Notes under the pieces: model-generated
Told to the model about the DNA's origin: nothing
Seen by the model: only the letters and a program-made list of their open reading frames with translations
Databases searched by the model: none
Origin: an uncultured Myxococcales bacterium
GTDB lineage: Bacteria; Myxococcota_A; UBA9042; CAIXZC01
Reading direction: 5' to 3'
Length of the DNA: 64,000 nucleotides
Assembly (NCBI GenBank): GCA_903895725.1
Contig: CAITUV010000046.1
Location: 1-64,000 of the forward strand
Translations under genes and position numbers: made by a program
Shown: positions 9,584 to 17,948 of the stretch, piece after piece
How the letters are laid out: the number at the start of each line of letters is the position of its first letter
Position numbering within the stretch: the first letter of the stretch is position 1

Positions 9584-10361
9584 CGGACCGCTGTTGTTGG
9601 TCATTGATATCGGCAACACGAATGCGGTCGTAGGTCTGTTTTCCGGGGCCTCCCTGATGGCGGACTTCCGCATCGAGTCCCGGAGGAACCGGACGAGCGA
9701 CGAGTACTACGCGCTGTTGGAGCCTCTGTTCCGACGTGCGGGATACTCGCTGACCTCGGTCAAGGACGTGGTCGTGGCCACCGTCGTTCCGCCCACCGTG
9801 TTTCCGTTGACCAAGTTCGCCCGAGAGCTGACCGGCAGGGAGCCATTCTTCGTGGATCACCGGGTCGACGTGGGGTTGAAGCTCCTGTATCACCGGCCCG
9901 AGGAGATGGGGGCAGACCGGCTTGTCAATGCCGTGTACGCCTGGCGCAAGTGGGGCGGCTGCATCGTCGTGGATTTCGGGACCGCCACCACCTTCGATGT
10001 GGTGAGCCCCGGAGGCGAGTACCTCGGTGGGTGCATCGTGCCCGGCATCCGGATCAGCATGGATGCCCTGTTCGACTATGCCTCCCGGCTCCCGAGAATC
10101 GAGGTGGGACGGCCGGACAACGCCATCGGCCGGAGCACTGAAGAGGCCATGAAGGCCGGGGTCTACTACGGCTACGTGGCGATGGTGGACGGGCTTGCCC
10201 GGCGCCTCCAGCGGGAGGCAGGGTTCCCGGCCCGGGTGATTGCGACAGGAGGGCTGGCCACGATGATCGCACAGGACAGCGAGACCATCGAGGTCGTGGA
10301 CGGCAATCTCACCCTGTTGAGCCTCGAGATGCTCTACCGGGAGTTCGGGGCAACCAGATGA
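9567..10361 (+). CDS. coaX: Type III pantothenate kinase
   Basis: 264 residues of the ASKHA fold. It phosphorylates pantothenate, the first step of CoA synthesis. Motifs: LLVIDIGNTNAVVGLF (phosphate 1), EEMGADRLVNAVYA, VVDFGTATTFDVVSPGGEYLGG (phosphate 2 region), PGIRISMDAL and VIATGGLAT. The start lies 17 bases inside birA; the birA-coaX pairing is common. No type I or II kinase is nearby. Confidence 0.95.
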   Translation: MSDRGDGPLLLVIDIGNTNAVVGLFSGASLMADFRIESRRNRTSDEYYALLEPLFRRAGYSLTSVKDVVVATVVPPTVFPLTKFARELTGREPFFVDHRVDVGLKLLYHRPEEMGADRLVNAVYAWRKWGGCIVVDFGTATTFDVVSPGGEYLGGCIVPGIRISMDALFDYASRLPRIEVGRPDNAIGRSTEEAMKAGVYYGYVAMVDGLARRLQREAGFPARVIATGGLATMIAQDSETIEVVDGNLTLLSLEMLYREFGATR

Positions 10362-11140
10362 AGAGGCAGCTTTCGAATTTCAGGGAGCTGGCAGCATTGA
10401 CGCGGGAGACCGCACAGCTCCTTCGTGTGCTCAATACCCGCGGGGTGCAGGTGCTCCCCGGGGACCCGGTGGTCGAGGAGGCCCCGGTGCCCAAGAAGAA
10501 GCCGGCCGAGGTCCGCCTGGAGGCCCCGCCGACCGACCTGGGGCGGGAGGGGCTCCTGGAGCACTACCGCAAGCAGGCACTCGCCTGCCAGCGCTGCGGG
10601 CTGTCGAACGGGCGCCGCAACGTGGTGTTCGGAGAAGGGAGCAGTCGGGCTCGGGTGATGTTCGTCGGCGAGGGGCCCGGTGCCCAGGAAGACGAGCAGG
10701 GGCGACCGTTCGTGGGCCGGGCCGGCCAGCTCCTGTCGAGGATGCTGCAAGCTGCCGGTATCGACCGCAAGGAAGTCTACATCACGAACATCGTGAAGTG
10801 CCGGCCCCCGAACAACCGGGACCCCTCGGTCGAGGAGAACGCAGCGTGCCGGCCCTATCTGAACTACCAGATCGAGCTCATCGCCCCGCACGTGATCGTC
10901 TGCCTCGGGCGCGTCGCGGCCACCTCCCTCATGCCCGGTTCCGCGGCCCTCGGGTCTGCCCGGGGCACGGTGCGCAAGCTCGGTGAGACGGACCTGCTGG
11001 CCATGTACCACCCGGCCTACCTGCTGCGAACACCGTCGCGGAAGAACCTGGCCTGGCAGGACATGCAGGTGCTGGTTCACCGTCTCGTGGCCCGGGGGAT
11101 CCTGCCTCGGCTGCCTGAACCGTGGTGGACGCAGACATGA
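10358..11140 (+). CDS. Type-4 uracil-DNA glycosylase (4Fe-4S)
   Basis: 260 residues. The four cluster cysteines are visible: C77 and C80 (ACQRCGL), C148 (KCRPPNNRDP) and C164 (NAACRPY). Active-site motif 1 is GEGPGAQED (104-112) and motif 2 is MYHPAYLLR with H218. It removes uracil from DNA. The first 65 residues form a charged, low-complexity leader before the catalytic domain. It overlaps coaX by 4 bases. Related SPO1 polymerase-like proteins share this fold, but the full motif set favours the type-4 enzyme. Confidence 0.93.
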   Translation: MKRQLSNFRELAALTRETAQLLRVLNTRGVQVLPGDPVVEEAPVPKKKPAEVRLEAPPTDLGREGLLEHYRKQALACQRCGLSNGRRNVVFGEGSSRARVMFVGEGPGAQEDEQGRPFVGRAGQLLSRMLQAAGIDRKEVYITNIVKCRPPNNRDPSVEENAACRPYLNYQIELIAPHVIVCLGRVAATSLMPGSAALGSARGTVRKLGETDLLAMYHPAYLLRTPSRKNLAWQDMQVLVHRLVARGILPRLPEPWWTQT

Positions 11141-11649
11141 TATCACGCCCTCTCGTCATGTTCCTGGCGGCGGCGCTCCTTTCGACCTGTACGGCCCGGC
11201 AGAGTGCGGACGCGACCCGGGAGGCCTCCACGGACAAGGGGGCGACAGCACAGAAGGGCACGACAGCCGAGAAGGGCACGACCGTGGGAACAACGGCCGT
11301 GACCTCGGCAGGGGCGACGTGTCGGGAAGCGACGAAGCAGACCGGGGCCGGGTGCGACATGGAAGGCATCCGTGCTGCGGTACGTGCGAAGCTGGGACCG
11401 GGGGGGCCGGTCCAGGCCTGCTATTTGAAGCACATGGAGCAGCCCAGGCAGGGGAAAGTCGTCGTCGGATTCTCCCTGCTGCCGGACGGCAAGCCGACCG
11501 GATTCCAGGTGGTCCGAGACGACCTGGGGTCCGCTCCCATGGCGGAATGCCTGGTCGCAGCGCTCGAGAGCGTGGGTTATCCGGCACCGGGGGATGTGCC
11601 GTGCCAGGTGGTTTATCCTTTCTCCTTCTACCCCGAGGGCGGCAGATGA
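11137..11649 (+). CDS. Lipoprotein with AgmX/PglI-type C-terminal domain
   Basis: 170 residues from ATG at 11137, which overlaps the preceding TGA; a GTG at 11122 is possible. The N-terminus has a hydrophobic stretch ending ALLSTC, an imperfect lipobox. A Lys/Thr/Glu-rich linker follows. The last 90 residues (VQACYLKHM, GKVVVGFSLLPDGKP, APMAECLVAALES, VVYPFSFYP) match the TonB-like domain found at the end of many myxobacterial AgmX/PglI and gliding-related proteins. It probably works in the envelope; the exact role is unknown. Confidence 0.75.
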   Translation: MISRPLVMFLAAALLSTCTARQSADATREASTDKGATAQKGTTAEKGTTVGTTAVTSAGATCREATKQTGAGCDMEGIRAAVRAKLGPGGPVQACYLKHMEQPRQGKVVVGFSLLPDGKPTGFQVVRDDLGSAPMAECLVAALESVGYPAPGDVPCQVVYPFSFYPEGGR

Positions 11650-12302
11650 GCATCAAGCGGTTCGACCTCATCGCATTCGACGTGGATGGGACCCTGGTGG
11701 ACGATACGGTGTTCGTGTGGGAGACTCTGCACGACCACCACCGGACCGACCGGGCATCCCGTGACATGGCTTTTGAGAAGTACATGGCGGGGGAATGGAG
11801 CTACCGCCAGTGGTTTGAGCACGACATCCGGCTCCTGACGGAGGCCGGGGCCAACCACTCGACGATCCAGGAGGCCATCTCCGGGATGCGGCTCATGGAG
11901 GGGGCGCTGGACACGCTGGCGGCCATCCGGAATAGCGGGGCTCGGCTGGCGATCATCTCCGGCTCGCTCGACATCGTGGTGGAGAAGTTCGGTCTGGCCG
12001 ACTACTTCGACGACATCTATCTCAATCACATCGGGTTCGATTCGCAGGGGCGTCTGTCCGAGTGGGAGCCGACCCCCTACGACGTGTGCGACAAGGCCAC
12101 GGGGCTGAAGGATCTGGCACGGCGTTACGGGATTCCCATGGAGCGCACGGCGTTCATCGGGGACAACTTCAACGACGTGGCGGTGGCTCGGGTGGCCGGG
12201 TTCTCCATCGCGTTTAACTGCAAGTCGGACGAGCTGGCAAAGACTGCGGATGTGACGGTACCCGGTGGCGACTTGCGCCACGTCCTCCCTTATCTGGTGT
12301 AG
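11646..12302 (+). CDS. HAD-superfamily phosphatase, SerB-like
   Basis: 218 residues from ATG at 11646 (4-base overlap with the previous stop). Motif I is AFDVDGTLVDD, motif II IISGSLDIV, motif III a lysine within VCDKATGLK, motif IV FIGDNFNDV. The cap region and the GDNFND motif resemble phosphoserine phosphatase, yet substrate cannot be read from sequence. It sits directly upstream of the carbamoyltransferase (9-base gap), so dephosphorylation of a metabolite in the same pathway is possible. Confidence 0.85.
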   Translation: MSIKRFDLIAFDVDGTLVDDTVFVWETLHDHHRTDRASRDMAFEKYMAGEWSYRQWFEHDIRLLTEAGANHSTIQEAISGMRLMEGALDTLAAIRNSGARLAIISGSLDIVVEKFGLADYFDDIYLNHIGFDSQGRLSEWEPTPYDVCDKATGLKDLARRYGIPMERTAFIGDNFNDVAVARVAGFSIAFNCKSDELAKTADVTVPGGDLRHVLPYLV

Positions 12303-12311
12303 AGGGGGAAG

Positions 12312-14192
12312 ATGAAGGTCCTCGGGATCTCGGCCTACTACCATGATTCCGCTGCCGCCCTGGTGGCCGGCGGGGAGATCGTGGCCGCTGCACACGAGGA
12401 GCGGTTCTCCCGCCGCAAGCACGATCCTCGCTTTCCCGCCGGGGCGATAAGGTTCTGTCTTTCCCGGTCCGGCCTGTCGCTCCGGGATCTCGACGCCGTG
12501 GTCTTCTATGACAAGCCGTTGCTCAAGTTCGAGCGGCTCATCGAGACGTACCGGGCCTTCGTGCCTCGGGGAGTTGCCCAGTTCGTGACCGCGATGCCGG
12601 TCTGGATGAAGGAGAAGCTGTTCCTTCGGGAGGTGTTGCGCAAGGAGATGGCGCAGGCTCTGGGGCGGGAGTCGACGAAGGCCTGGAAGCCCGGGACGAA
12701 CGGGCCCGAGCTGCTGTTCTCGGAGCATCACCTGTCCCATGCGGCCAGTGCGTTCTTCCCCTCACCGTTCCGGGAGGCGGCCATCGTGACGGTGGACGGG
12801 GTGGGGGAGTGGGCCACGGGGACCATTGCCCGGGGAGAGGGGAGCTCCATCACTCTGTTCCGGGAGCAGCATTTCCCTCACTCGGTCGGGCTGCTCTACT
12901 CGGCTCTCACGTATTTCCTGGGGTTCAAGGTCAACTCGGGCGAGTACAAGCTGATGGGGCTCGCCCCATACGGCGATCCGGCGTCGAGCCGGGTGGCGGA
13001 CTACGAGAACCGCATCCGGGAAAGGCTCGTGGACGTCAAGGAGGACGGCTCCATCTGGCTGAACATGGAGTACTTCGATTTTGCGGCCGGCCTCAAGATG
13101 ATCCGGGAGTCGAAGCTCGAGGAGCTGTTCGGCTTTGTCCTGCGGAAGGAGGAAGACGAGCTCCAGTCTCACCACTGCGACCTGGCGTTGGCGATCCAGC
13201 GGGTGACCGAGGACATCGTGCTCAAGCTGGCCGGCGAGGCGAAGCGTCTCACCGGGTCTTCCAATCTGTGTCTCGCCGGCGGTGTGGCCCTGAACTGCGT
13301 TGCCAATGCAGCGGTGCTTCGTTCCGGGCTTTTCGACGGTCTCTTCATTCAGCCGGCTGCCGGGGATGCCGGTGGGGCGCTTGGGGCTGCACTGGCGGTC
13401 AGCTGCATCCGGGGCGGCCGGGAGCGTCGGGTCGACGGTCGGGGCGATGCCATGAAGGGGAGCTTCCTGGGGCCCGATTACTCCGAGGCGGACGTCGAAG
13501 GGGTGGCCCGGCGACACTCGGCACCGTTTCTCAAGTTCGACGATTTCGACCGCCTGTGCGACGAGGTCGCGGGGCTGCTCGATGACGGCAAGGTGGTCGG
13601 GTGGTTCCAGGGGCGGATGGAGTGGGGCCCGCGGGCTCTCGGCAACCGCAGCATCCTGGCCGATGCCCGGAATCCGGAGATGCAGAAGAAGCTGAACCTG
13701 GCGATCAAGTACCGGGAGGGATTCAGGCCGTTTGCTCCGGTCGTTCCGGAGGAGGATGCCCGGAAGTACTTCGAGATTTCGGTCCCGTCCCCTTACATGC
13801 TGCTGGTGGCGGACGTGGTTCCCGAGAGGCGAAGGCCCCTTCCCGACGGGTATCGGGCCGGCGGCTGGCGGGAGCAGCTCTACTTCGAGCGCTCCGACAT
13901 TCCGGCCGTCACGCACATCGACTTTTCGGCAAGGCTGCAGACGGTGAGCCGTGCGACGAACGAGCGGTACTGGAAGGTGCTCAAGGCTTTCGAGCGGCGA
14001 ACCGGTTGCGCTGTCCTGGTGAACACGAGCTTCAATGTCCGGGGCGAGCCCATCGTCTGCACGCCAGACGATGCGTACCGTTGCTTCATGGCGACGGAAA
14101 TGGACTTCCTCGTGATGGGCAATTGCCTCTTCGACAAGGAAGAGCAGGACCGGACGGCGGGGAAGTGGAAGAGGGAGTTCGAGAAGGACTAG
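12312..14192 (+). CDS. NodU/CmcH/SxtI-family carbamoyltransferase
   Basis: 626 residues. It should move a carbamoyl group from carbamoyl phosphate to a hydroxyl of an unknown acceptor. N-terminal ASKHA domain with GISAYYHDSAAAL (H11), EERFSRRKHD, EHHLSHAASAFFPSPF (139-153) and the sugar-nucleotide-like region LCLAGGVALNCVAN; C-terminal carbamoyltransferase domain with MEWGPRALGNRSILADAR and LVNTSFNVRGEPIVCTP. All key histidines are present. The next two genes are the small membrane partners seen with SxtI-type enzymes. ATG at 12312 follows GGGGGAAG. Confidence 0.93.
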   Translation: MKVLGISAYYHDSAAALVAGGEIVAAAHEERFSRRKHDPRFPAGAIRFCLSRSGLSLRDLDAVVFYDKPLLKFERLIETYRAFVPRGVAQFVTAMPVWMKEKLFLREVLRKEMAQALGRESTKAWKPGTNGPELLFSEHHLSHAASAFFPSPFREAAIVTVDGVGEWATGTIARGEGSSITLFREQHFPHSVGLLYSALTYFLGFKVNSGEYKLMGLAPYGDPASSRVADYENRIRERLVDVKEDGSIWLNMEYFDFAAGLKMIRESKLEELFGFVLRKEEDELQSHHCDLALAIQRVTEDIVLKLAGEAKRLTGSSNLCLAGGVALNCVANAAVLRSGLFDGLFIQPAAGDAGGALGAALAVSCIRGGRERRVDGRGDAMKGSFLGPDYSEADVEGVARRHSAPFLKFDDFDRLCDEVAGLLDDGKVVGWFQGRMEWGPRALGNRSILADARNPEMQKKLNLAIKYREGFRPFAPVVPEEDARKYFEISVPSPYMLLVADVVPERRRPLPDGYRAGGWREQLYFERSDIPAVTHIDFSARLQTVSRATNERYWKVLKAFERRTGCAVLVNTSFNVRGEPIVCTPDDAYRCFMATEMDFLVMGNCLFDKEEQDRTAGKWKREFEKD

Positions 14193-14205
14193 CGGGGAGG
14201 GGGCG

Positions 14206-14355
14206 ATGGAATCTCTCAAGGAGCTGTTGGCGTTCCTGATGGAGCGCAAGAAGTGGTGGCTGGCCCCGATCCTCCTGGTACTGGTGCTGTTGGGACTGCT
14301 GCTCGTGTTCTCGGGCGGCACCGCCGTGGCACCGTTCATCTACACCATATTCTGA
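14206..14355 (+). CDS. SxtK/DUF5989-like small membrane protein
   Basis: A 49-residue protein: charged start MESLKELLAFLMERKKWW, one membrane helix (LAPILLVLVLLGLLLVF), and tail SGGTAVAPFIYTIF. This pattern (helix, KKWW, long Leu/Val span, APFIYT.F end) is that of the DUF5989/SxtK family, which as I recall sits next to carbamoyltransferases. It lies 13 bases after the carbamoyltransferase, with GGGGAGGGGG just upstream of ATG 14206. The gene is small enough to be skipped by many callers. Function is unknown. Confidence 0.85.
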   Translation: MESLKELLAFLMERKKWWLAPILLVLVLLGLLLVFSGGTAVAPFIYTIF

Positions 14356-14374
14356 GGCAGGCAGCGGAGGCAGG

Positions 14375-14764
14375 ATGAGAGGCGGCAGGCAGATAACCGA
14401 TCGGGAGCGGCTCGAAACGGTGCTCGTGCTGGGGCTTGCAGCCGTGCTGTTCGGGTTCTGGCTGGAAATGCCGGAGCTGCTGTGGGGGGCTGTCGGGCTG
14501 CTCCTGCTGGGGCTGCTGGCCAAGGGGCCGTCACGATGGCTGGCCGAGGCGTGGCTTCGGTTCTCCGAGCGGTTGGGCCTCGTGATGTCGACCGTGATCC
14601 TGAGCGTGCTGTTCTTCGTCCTGGTCGTTCCGGTCCTTCTCGTGGTCCGGATCCTGGCCGGCGTGGCCCCGAGTCTGGTGCGCTCCCCCCGGATGCCCTC
14701 AGCGAGCAGCTTCGTGGTACGGGTGCACACCTTTCGAGCGAAGGACTTCGACAGGGGATTCTGA
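14375..14764 (+). CDS. SxtJ-like membrane protein
   Basis: 129 residues. Two or three hydrophobic spans in the first 70 residues (VLVLGLAAVLFGFW; LLWGAVGLLLLGLLAKG) and a longer one later (VILSVLFFVLVVPVLLVV), then a short basic tail with SFVVRVHTFRAKDFDRGF. Length, layout and position directly after the DUF5989-like gene match SxtJ of the SxtI-J-K group. ATG at 14375 follows CGGAGG. It is the last gene of the plus-strand run and converges on the caspase gene with a 13-base gap. Its role is unknown; a membrane scaffold for the carbamoyltransferase is one idea. Confidence 0.75.
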   Translation: MRGGRQITDRERLETVLVLGLAAVLFGFWLEMPELLWGAVGLLLLGLLAKGPSRWLAEAWLRFSERLGLVMSTVILSVLFFVLVVPVLLVVRILAGVAPSLVRSPRMPSASSFVVRVHTFRAKDFDRGF

Positions 14765-14777
14765 GGGGCAGCGGGCC

Positions 14778-16391
14778 TCACAACCTCAGCATGGCAGACA
14801 GGAAGAACTCCGAGTACCCCAGGTGGCGGTCCATGCCGTCTTCCAGGAAGTAGAGGTATCCGGCCCGGGCCTGGAGGCCGATGGAGAGGGCATCGACCAC
14901 TTGCCAGCCGACGAGTAGATTGGCCAGAGGTGTTGCGGTGACGTAGTTGTCGGTGGCGCTCTGGCCGATGGTTTCGTTGTCCACGGTTCGGCGCGCGTAG
15001 TAGAGCGCAATCTCGGGGGCCAGCTCGATGAGGAACGGGGAGGTGAGCACCGAGAACGCTACGCCGGCTCCCCCTTCGAAGCAGGCAAAGGTCTGCGCCA
15101 GGGGGCCGATGTAGTCGCTGGTGCTGCTCGAGACCCCTCCGCCGACGAGGAGCTCCACGAACGGGGTGACCCGGCGACCCATCAGGTCGTTGACCCGAAG
15201 CTCGACACCACCCAGGACACTGGGCAGGAGGGAGCGTTCACGAATGGTGGCATCCCAGAAGAACTGGTAGCCCCCCTTGGCAGCGAGGCTGACCGACGGC
15301 GTACGCCCCTTGTCGATGAGCCAGGTGCGGGAGACCGGCTCCATCTGGCTGGCGGAGATGGAGACTTCGGTGCCCGACGGGATGTCGATGGACGTCCGGA
15401 ACAAAGCGGAATCGCTGCGCCGGAAGAGGTCGAAGGTCCCTGCCGGGACGGCCAGGGACCGAGTCTGTCCCGCCTTCTTCTCCACCTCGGCCAGCACGGT
15501 ATCGCTGGCGGGGTCATAGAGGAGGAAGTCCCCCTCGGCCGACTCGGGGAACAGCAGCCTGGATGCGGCCCGGGCCGGGTAGCTGACCACCACTTCGCCC
15601 GATCCGGACAGCGAGTAGTCGAACGTGGGGTGCTGGCCCCGACCTCCCGCGGCGTACGTGCGGTTGAGGGTCCTGTGATAGGCGAACTGGTAGAGCTCGC
15701 CGAGGGTGACGCGGCCATCTCCCGAGGAATCCGCTTCGCCGCGCATTCCGGAGGTCAGGAAATGGGTGAAGAAGGACCCGCGCAGCTCCTCGCTCTCCTG
15801 CGACTTCTCGCCTGCGGAGCTGGACGTGATGATGGCAAATCCCGACGCGTCTCCTTCGGAGGAGATGGCCAGGTCGAGGGGGATCCGCTTTCCCCCCTTG
15901 TCCCTCAGCAGCGCACCGCTGTGGCAGGCATCGATGAGTGCGATGCGGACCTTGGCCGGGGATTGTTTGAGCCAGGTGCGCAGCTCCTGGAGGGGGAAGA
16001 ACGTATCGCCGAGCAGCAGGGCCGTATCGTCTGCGTGGCCGCTGTAGTACAGGAGCACTTCGGCCTGTTCTCCGGCAGGTCCTGACAGCAGCTCGGCCAT
16101 GCGGGAGAGGGCGGAGCGCAGCTCGTCGGCATCCGGGGAGCGGAGCACGAACATCCGTTCGGGCGGGACCTCGCCGATGGCGGAGAGGAGGCGTGCGACT
16201 TTGTCGGCGTCCTTGATGGCATAGCGCAGCCTGGTGGTCCGGTGGTCCCCCTGGTTGTGCCCCACGACGATGGCGTATCGCGTTCGGGACTCTCCATCTT
16301 CCGCCGGGCGGGCCTGGGCCGCAGAGCCGAGAAGGACCAGGGCCGCGGTCAGGAAGAGCAGGGGGGTGTGGCGGTACAAGGAGGTGGTCAC
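14778..16391 (-). CDS. Exported caspase-fold (C14) protease fused to a predicted outer-membrane barrel
   Basis: 537 residues. A signal peptide ends near AQA (residues 24-26). The caspase p20-like domain covers about 37-245: YAIVVGHNQGD, catalytic histidine H119 (LLYYSGHAD) and cysteine C156 (ALIDACHSGA). An EF-hand-type loop (D221 to E232, DSSGDGRVTLGE) lies within the domain, so calcium may act on it. A beta-rich middle follows, then about 180 residues of alternating polar/hydrophobic strands ending in LSAMLRL, typical of an outer-membrane barrel. The protease would thus be tethered in the periplasm. It overlaps the upstream DUF4384-like gene by 4 bases in a sigma-factor operon. Confidence 0.85.
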   Translation of the reverse strand: MTTSLYRHTPLLFLTAALVLLGSAAQARPAEDGESRTRYAIVVGHNQGDHRTTRLRYAIKDADKVARLLSAIGEVPPERMFVLRSPDADELRSALSRMAELLSGPAGEQAEVLLYYSGHADDTALLLGDTFFPLQELRTWLKQSPAKVRIALIDACHSGALLRDKGGKRIPLDLAISSEGDASGFAIITSSSAGEKSQESEELRGSFFTHFLTSGMRGEADSSGDGRVTLGELYQFAYHRTLNRTYAAGGRGQHPTFDYSLSGSGEVVVSYPARAASRLLFPESAEGDFLLYDPASDTVLAEVEKKAGQTRSLAVPAGTFDLFRRSDSALFRTSIDIPSGTEVSISASQMEPVSRTWLIDKGRTPSVSLAAKGGYQFFWDATIRERSLLPSVLGGVELRVNDLMGRRVTPFVELLVGGGVSSSTSDYIGPLAQTFACFEGGAGVAFSVLTSPFLIELAPEIALYYARRTVDNETIGQSATDNYVTATPLANLLVGWQVVDALSIGLQARAGYLYFLEDGMDRHLGYSEFFLSAMLRL

Positions 16392-17143
16392 GGCTGCCTC
16401 CGCTCGAGCAGGACCGTGGAAACCCGGGCCGGCAAAGCGAGCCTGGGGTTCGCCCGGATGGCACGGGAGAGGTCCGCAGGCGAGGAGGATGAGGAGAGGG
16501 ACAGGGCCTTGCGTACCTCCTCGAGGGCGCGGCCGGCATCGAGAGGGGTGGTGCTGAACAGGGCGATGAGGCGCTCCGGGCCGACGTAGTCGTCCAGCTC
16601 GATGGCTCCGGGGAGGGGGATGTTGTGCCCGCGAACGATGGGGACCGACCGACCGCTCCCGTCGGGGTACCAGGCCTCGACGTGTCCGCTGCCGTCGACG
16701 GAAAGGACGCAGAGGTAGTCGTAGTCCGTGGCATCGTAGAGCAGTCGGATGACATCACCGGGGCGGACCGTTCCGCTGACGTCCAGCGGGGCGAAGGCAC
16801 CGTCCCTGCGCACTTCGACCTTGAGTACGGGGGGCACTTCCGGGAGGGGGCGATCGACCCCTTCGGTTCCCTTCATGGTGGTGGTGCCCACGGCTCCGAA
16901 CGGGCGGGGGGACGAGGGCTCGGGTGGTGGAGACAGGAGGACGAACGCAGCCACCGCAGCTGCCGCCGCAGCGCCCGCCAGGGCGGCCATCCAGGGTAGG
17001 ATGGGGCGGCGCCGACTCTCGAGCGCGGCCATGAACCGATCCGGCGGATTCCTGCGGTAGAAATCCTCGGCGTTCATGGGGGAAGGGGTGGCAGCGGGAA
17101 GCCGCTCGGGGAGGTCCGGGGTCTTGTCCTGGTGGCCGTTCAT
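16388..17143 (-). CDS. DUF4384-like single-span membrane protein, possible anti-sigma factor
   Basis: 251 residues. The first 50 residues are cytoplasmic in character (FYRRNPPDRFMAALESRRR), then one membrane span rich in Ala (WMAALAGAAAAAAVAAFVLL), then an external domain with VRPGDVIRLLYDATDYDYLC, YPDGSGRSVP, IPLPGAIELDDYVGPERLIA and FSTTPL. That order matches DUF4384-type domains, which often accompany caspase-like proteases. Placement between an ECF sigma gene and its likely effector suggests an anti-sigma role for the N-terminus, but no zinc-binding anti-sigma motif is seen. Confidence 0.65.
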   Translation of the reverse strand: MNGHQDKTPDLPERLPAATPSPMNAEDFYRRNPPDRFMAALESRRRPILPWMAALAGAAAAAAVAAFVLLSPPPEPSSPRPFGAVGTTTMKGTEGVDRPLPEVPPVLKVEVRRDGAFAPLDVSGTVRPGDVIRLLYDATDYDYLCVLSVDGSGHVEAWYPDGSGRSVPIVRGHNIPLPGAIELDDYVGPERLIALFSTTPLDAGRALEEVRKALSLSSSSSPADLSRAIRANPRLALPARVSTVLLERRQP

Positions 17144-17673
17144 GGAGTGCTCCTTTCCCCGCTCCGGATACGGGCCCTTTCGAGGAAGTCGGCCACGGCC
17201 CGGCGCACGGTGGGGACGCTCACGTCGTTTTCCTGGGCAACCTCCTCGTGCGTCATCCCTTCCATGAAGTACCCGATGATGAGCGAGGCTTTCTCGGGCT
17301 TCAGGGGGGCGAGGAGCTCCTTGACCAACATGCGGTCCTGGATGAACGGGAACGGGTGGGACGAGAGCGGTGCCTCGGCATCCTCAGCCGGAACGGACTT
17401 CCAGTAGCGACGCCGACGCAGCTCGTTGAAGCACTTGTGGGTTGCCACGGTCAGCAGCCAGGCCTTTGCCCGGCGGTCATCCGGGAAAGTGGAGAGGGGG
17501 GAGAGGCCCGCCTGGATGGCAGCCGACCAGGTTCGGAAGCGATCCACCAGGGCGAGGAAGGTATCCTGGGTCACGTCCATGGCGGCCTGATCCTCCTTCA
17601 TCAGGTAGAAGCAACGGCTGTAGACCCGGTGACCGAACAGGGAATACAGCCTTTCCACTTGGGACGGTTGCAT
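17140..17673 (-). CDS. ECF-type RNA polymerase sigma factor
   Basis: 177 residues from ATG at 17673. Region 2 spans about 8-95: LYSLFGHRVYSRCFYLMKED, DVTQDTFLALVDRF and AWLLTVATHKCFNELRRRR. Region 4 spans about 115-168 with LKPEKASLIIGYFMEGMTHE, EVAQENDVSVPTVRRAV, a clear helix-turn-helix. No region 1.1 or 3. Start: AGGA lies 8 bases before 17673; the frame is open back to 17913 but that adds a non-conserved, Pro-rich stretch. It heads a three-gene operon with 4-base overlaps (ATGA). Confidence 0.85.
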   Translation of the reverse strand: MQPSQVERLYSLFGHRVYSRCFYLMKEDQAAMDVTQDTFLALVDRFRTWSAAIQAGLSPLSTFPDDRRAKAWLLTVATHKCFNELRRRRYWKSVPAEDAEAPLSSHPFPFIQDRMLVKELLAPLKPEKASLIIGYFMEGMTHEEVAQENDVSVPTVRRAVADFLERARIRSGERSTP

Positions 17674-17733
17674 GGTCACCATCCTGCGCCAGGAACACGG
17701 GGCTCCCGAAAAAACGATCAACTTCCCGGGCCG

Positions 17734-17763
17734 GTTATACCAGCTTTCGACTTGCGCGTCGAA
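17734..17763 (-). promoter_or_regulatory. Possible promoter of the sigma/DUF4384/caspase operon
   Basis: On the minus strand: TTCGAC (17763-17758), 18-base spacer, TATAAC (17739-17734), 61 bases upstream of ATG 17673. The -10 is good, the -35 moderate. No paired ECF-type GGAAC/GTC boxes were found by eye. Confidence 0.35.
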
Positions 17764-17948
17764 CAAAGCGGGAAGTAGAATGCGGGGCGGCGGCGGCGAT
17801 ACGGCCGGCGTCAAGGGAAGGGCTGTAGATGGTCGATGGACGATGGTCGACAAGGTCCCGCCGGAGTCAGCGACGAGGGCGGATGGTCGCTGCCGCGACA
17901 GCCGTGGCTCCATGCCCCAGGCAAGCCTGGGGAGGGGGCGTTGAGAAG

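Noticed and set aside
17674..17948. Additional gene in the 275 bases between the sigma factor and the Cys-rich gene
   Set aside because: Open frames exist on both strands but lack ribosome sites and conserved features; the region is better explained as promoter DNA and upstream read-through of the sigma frame.
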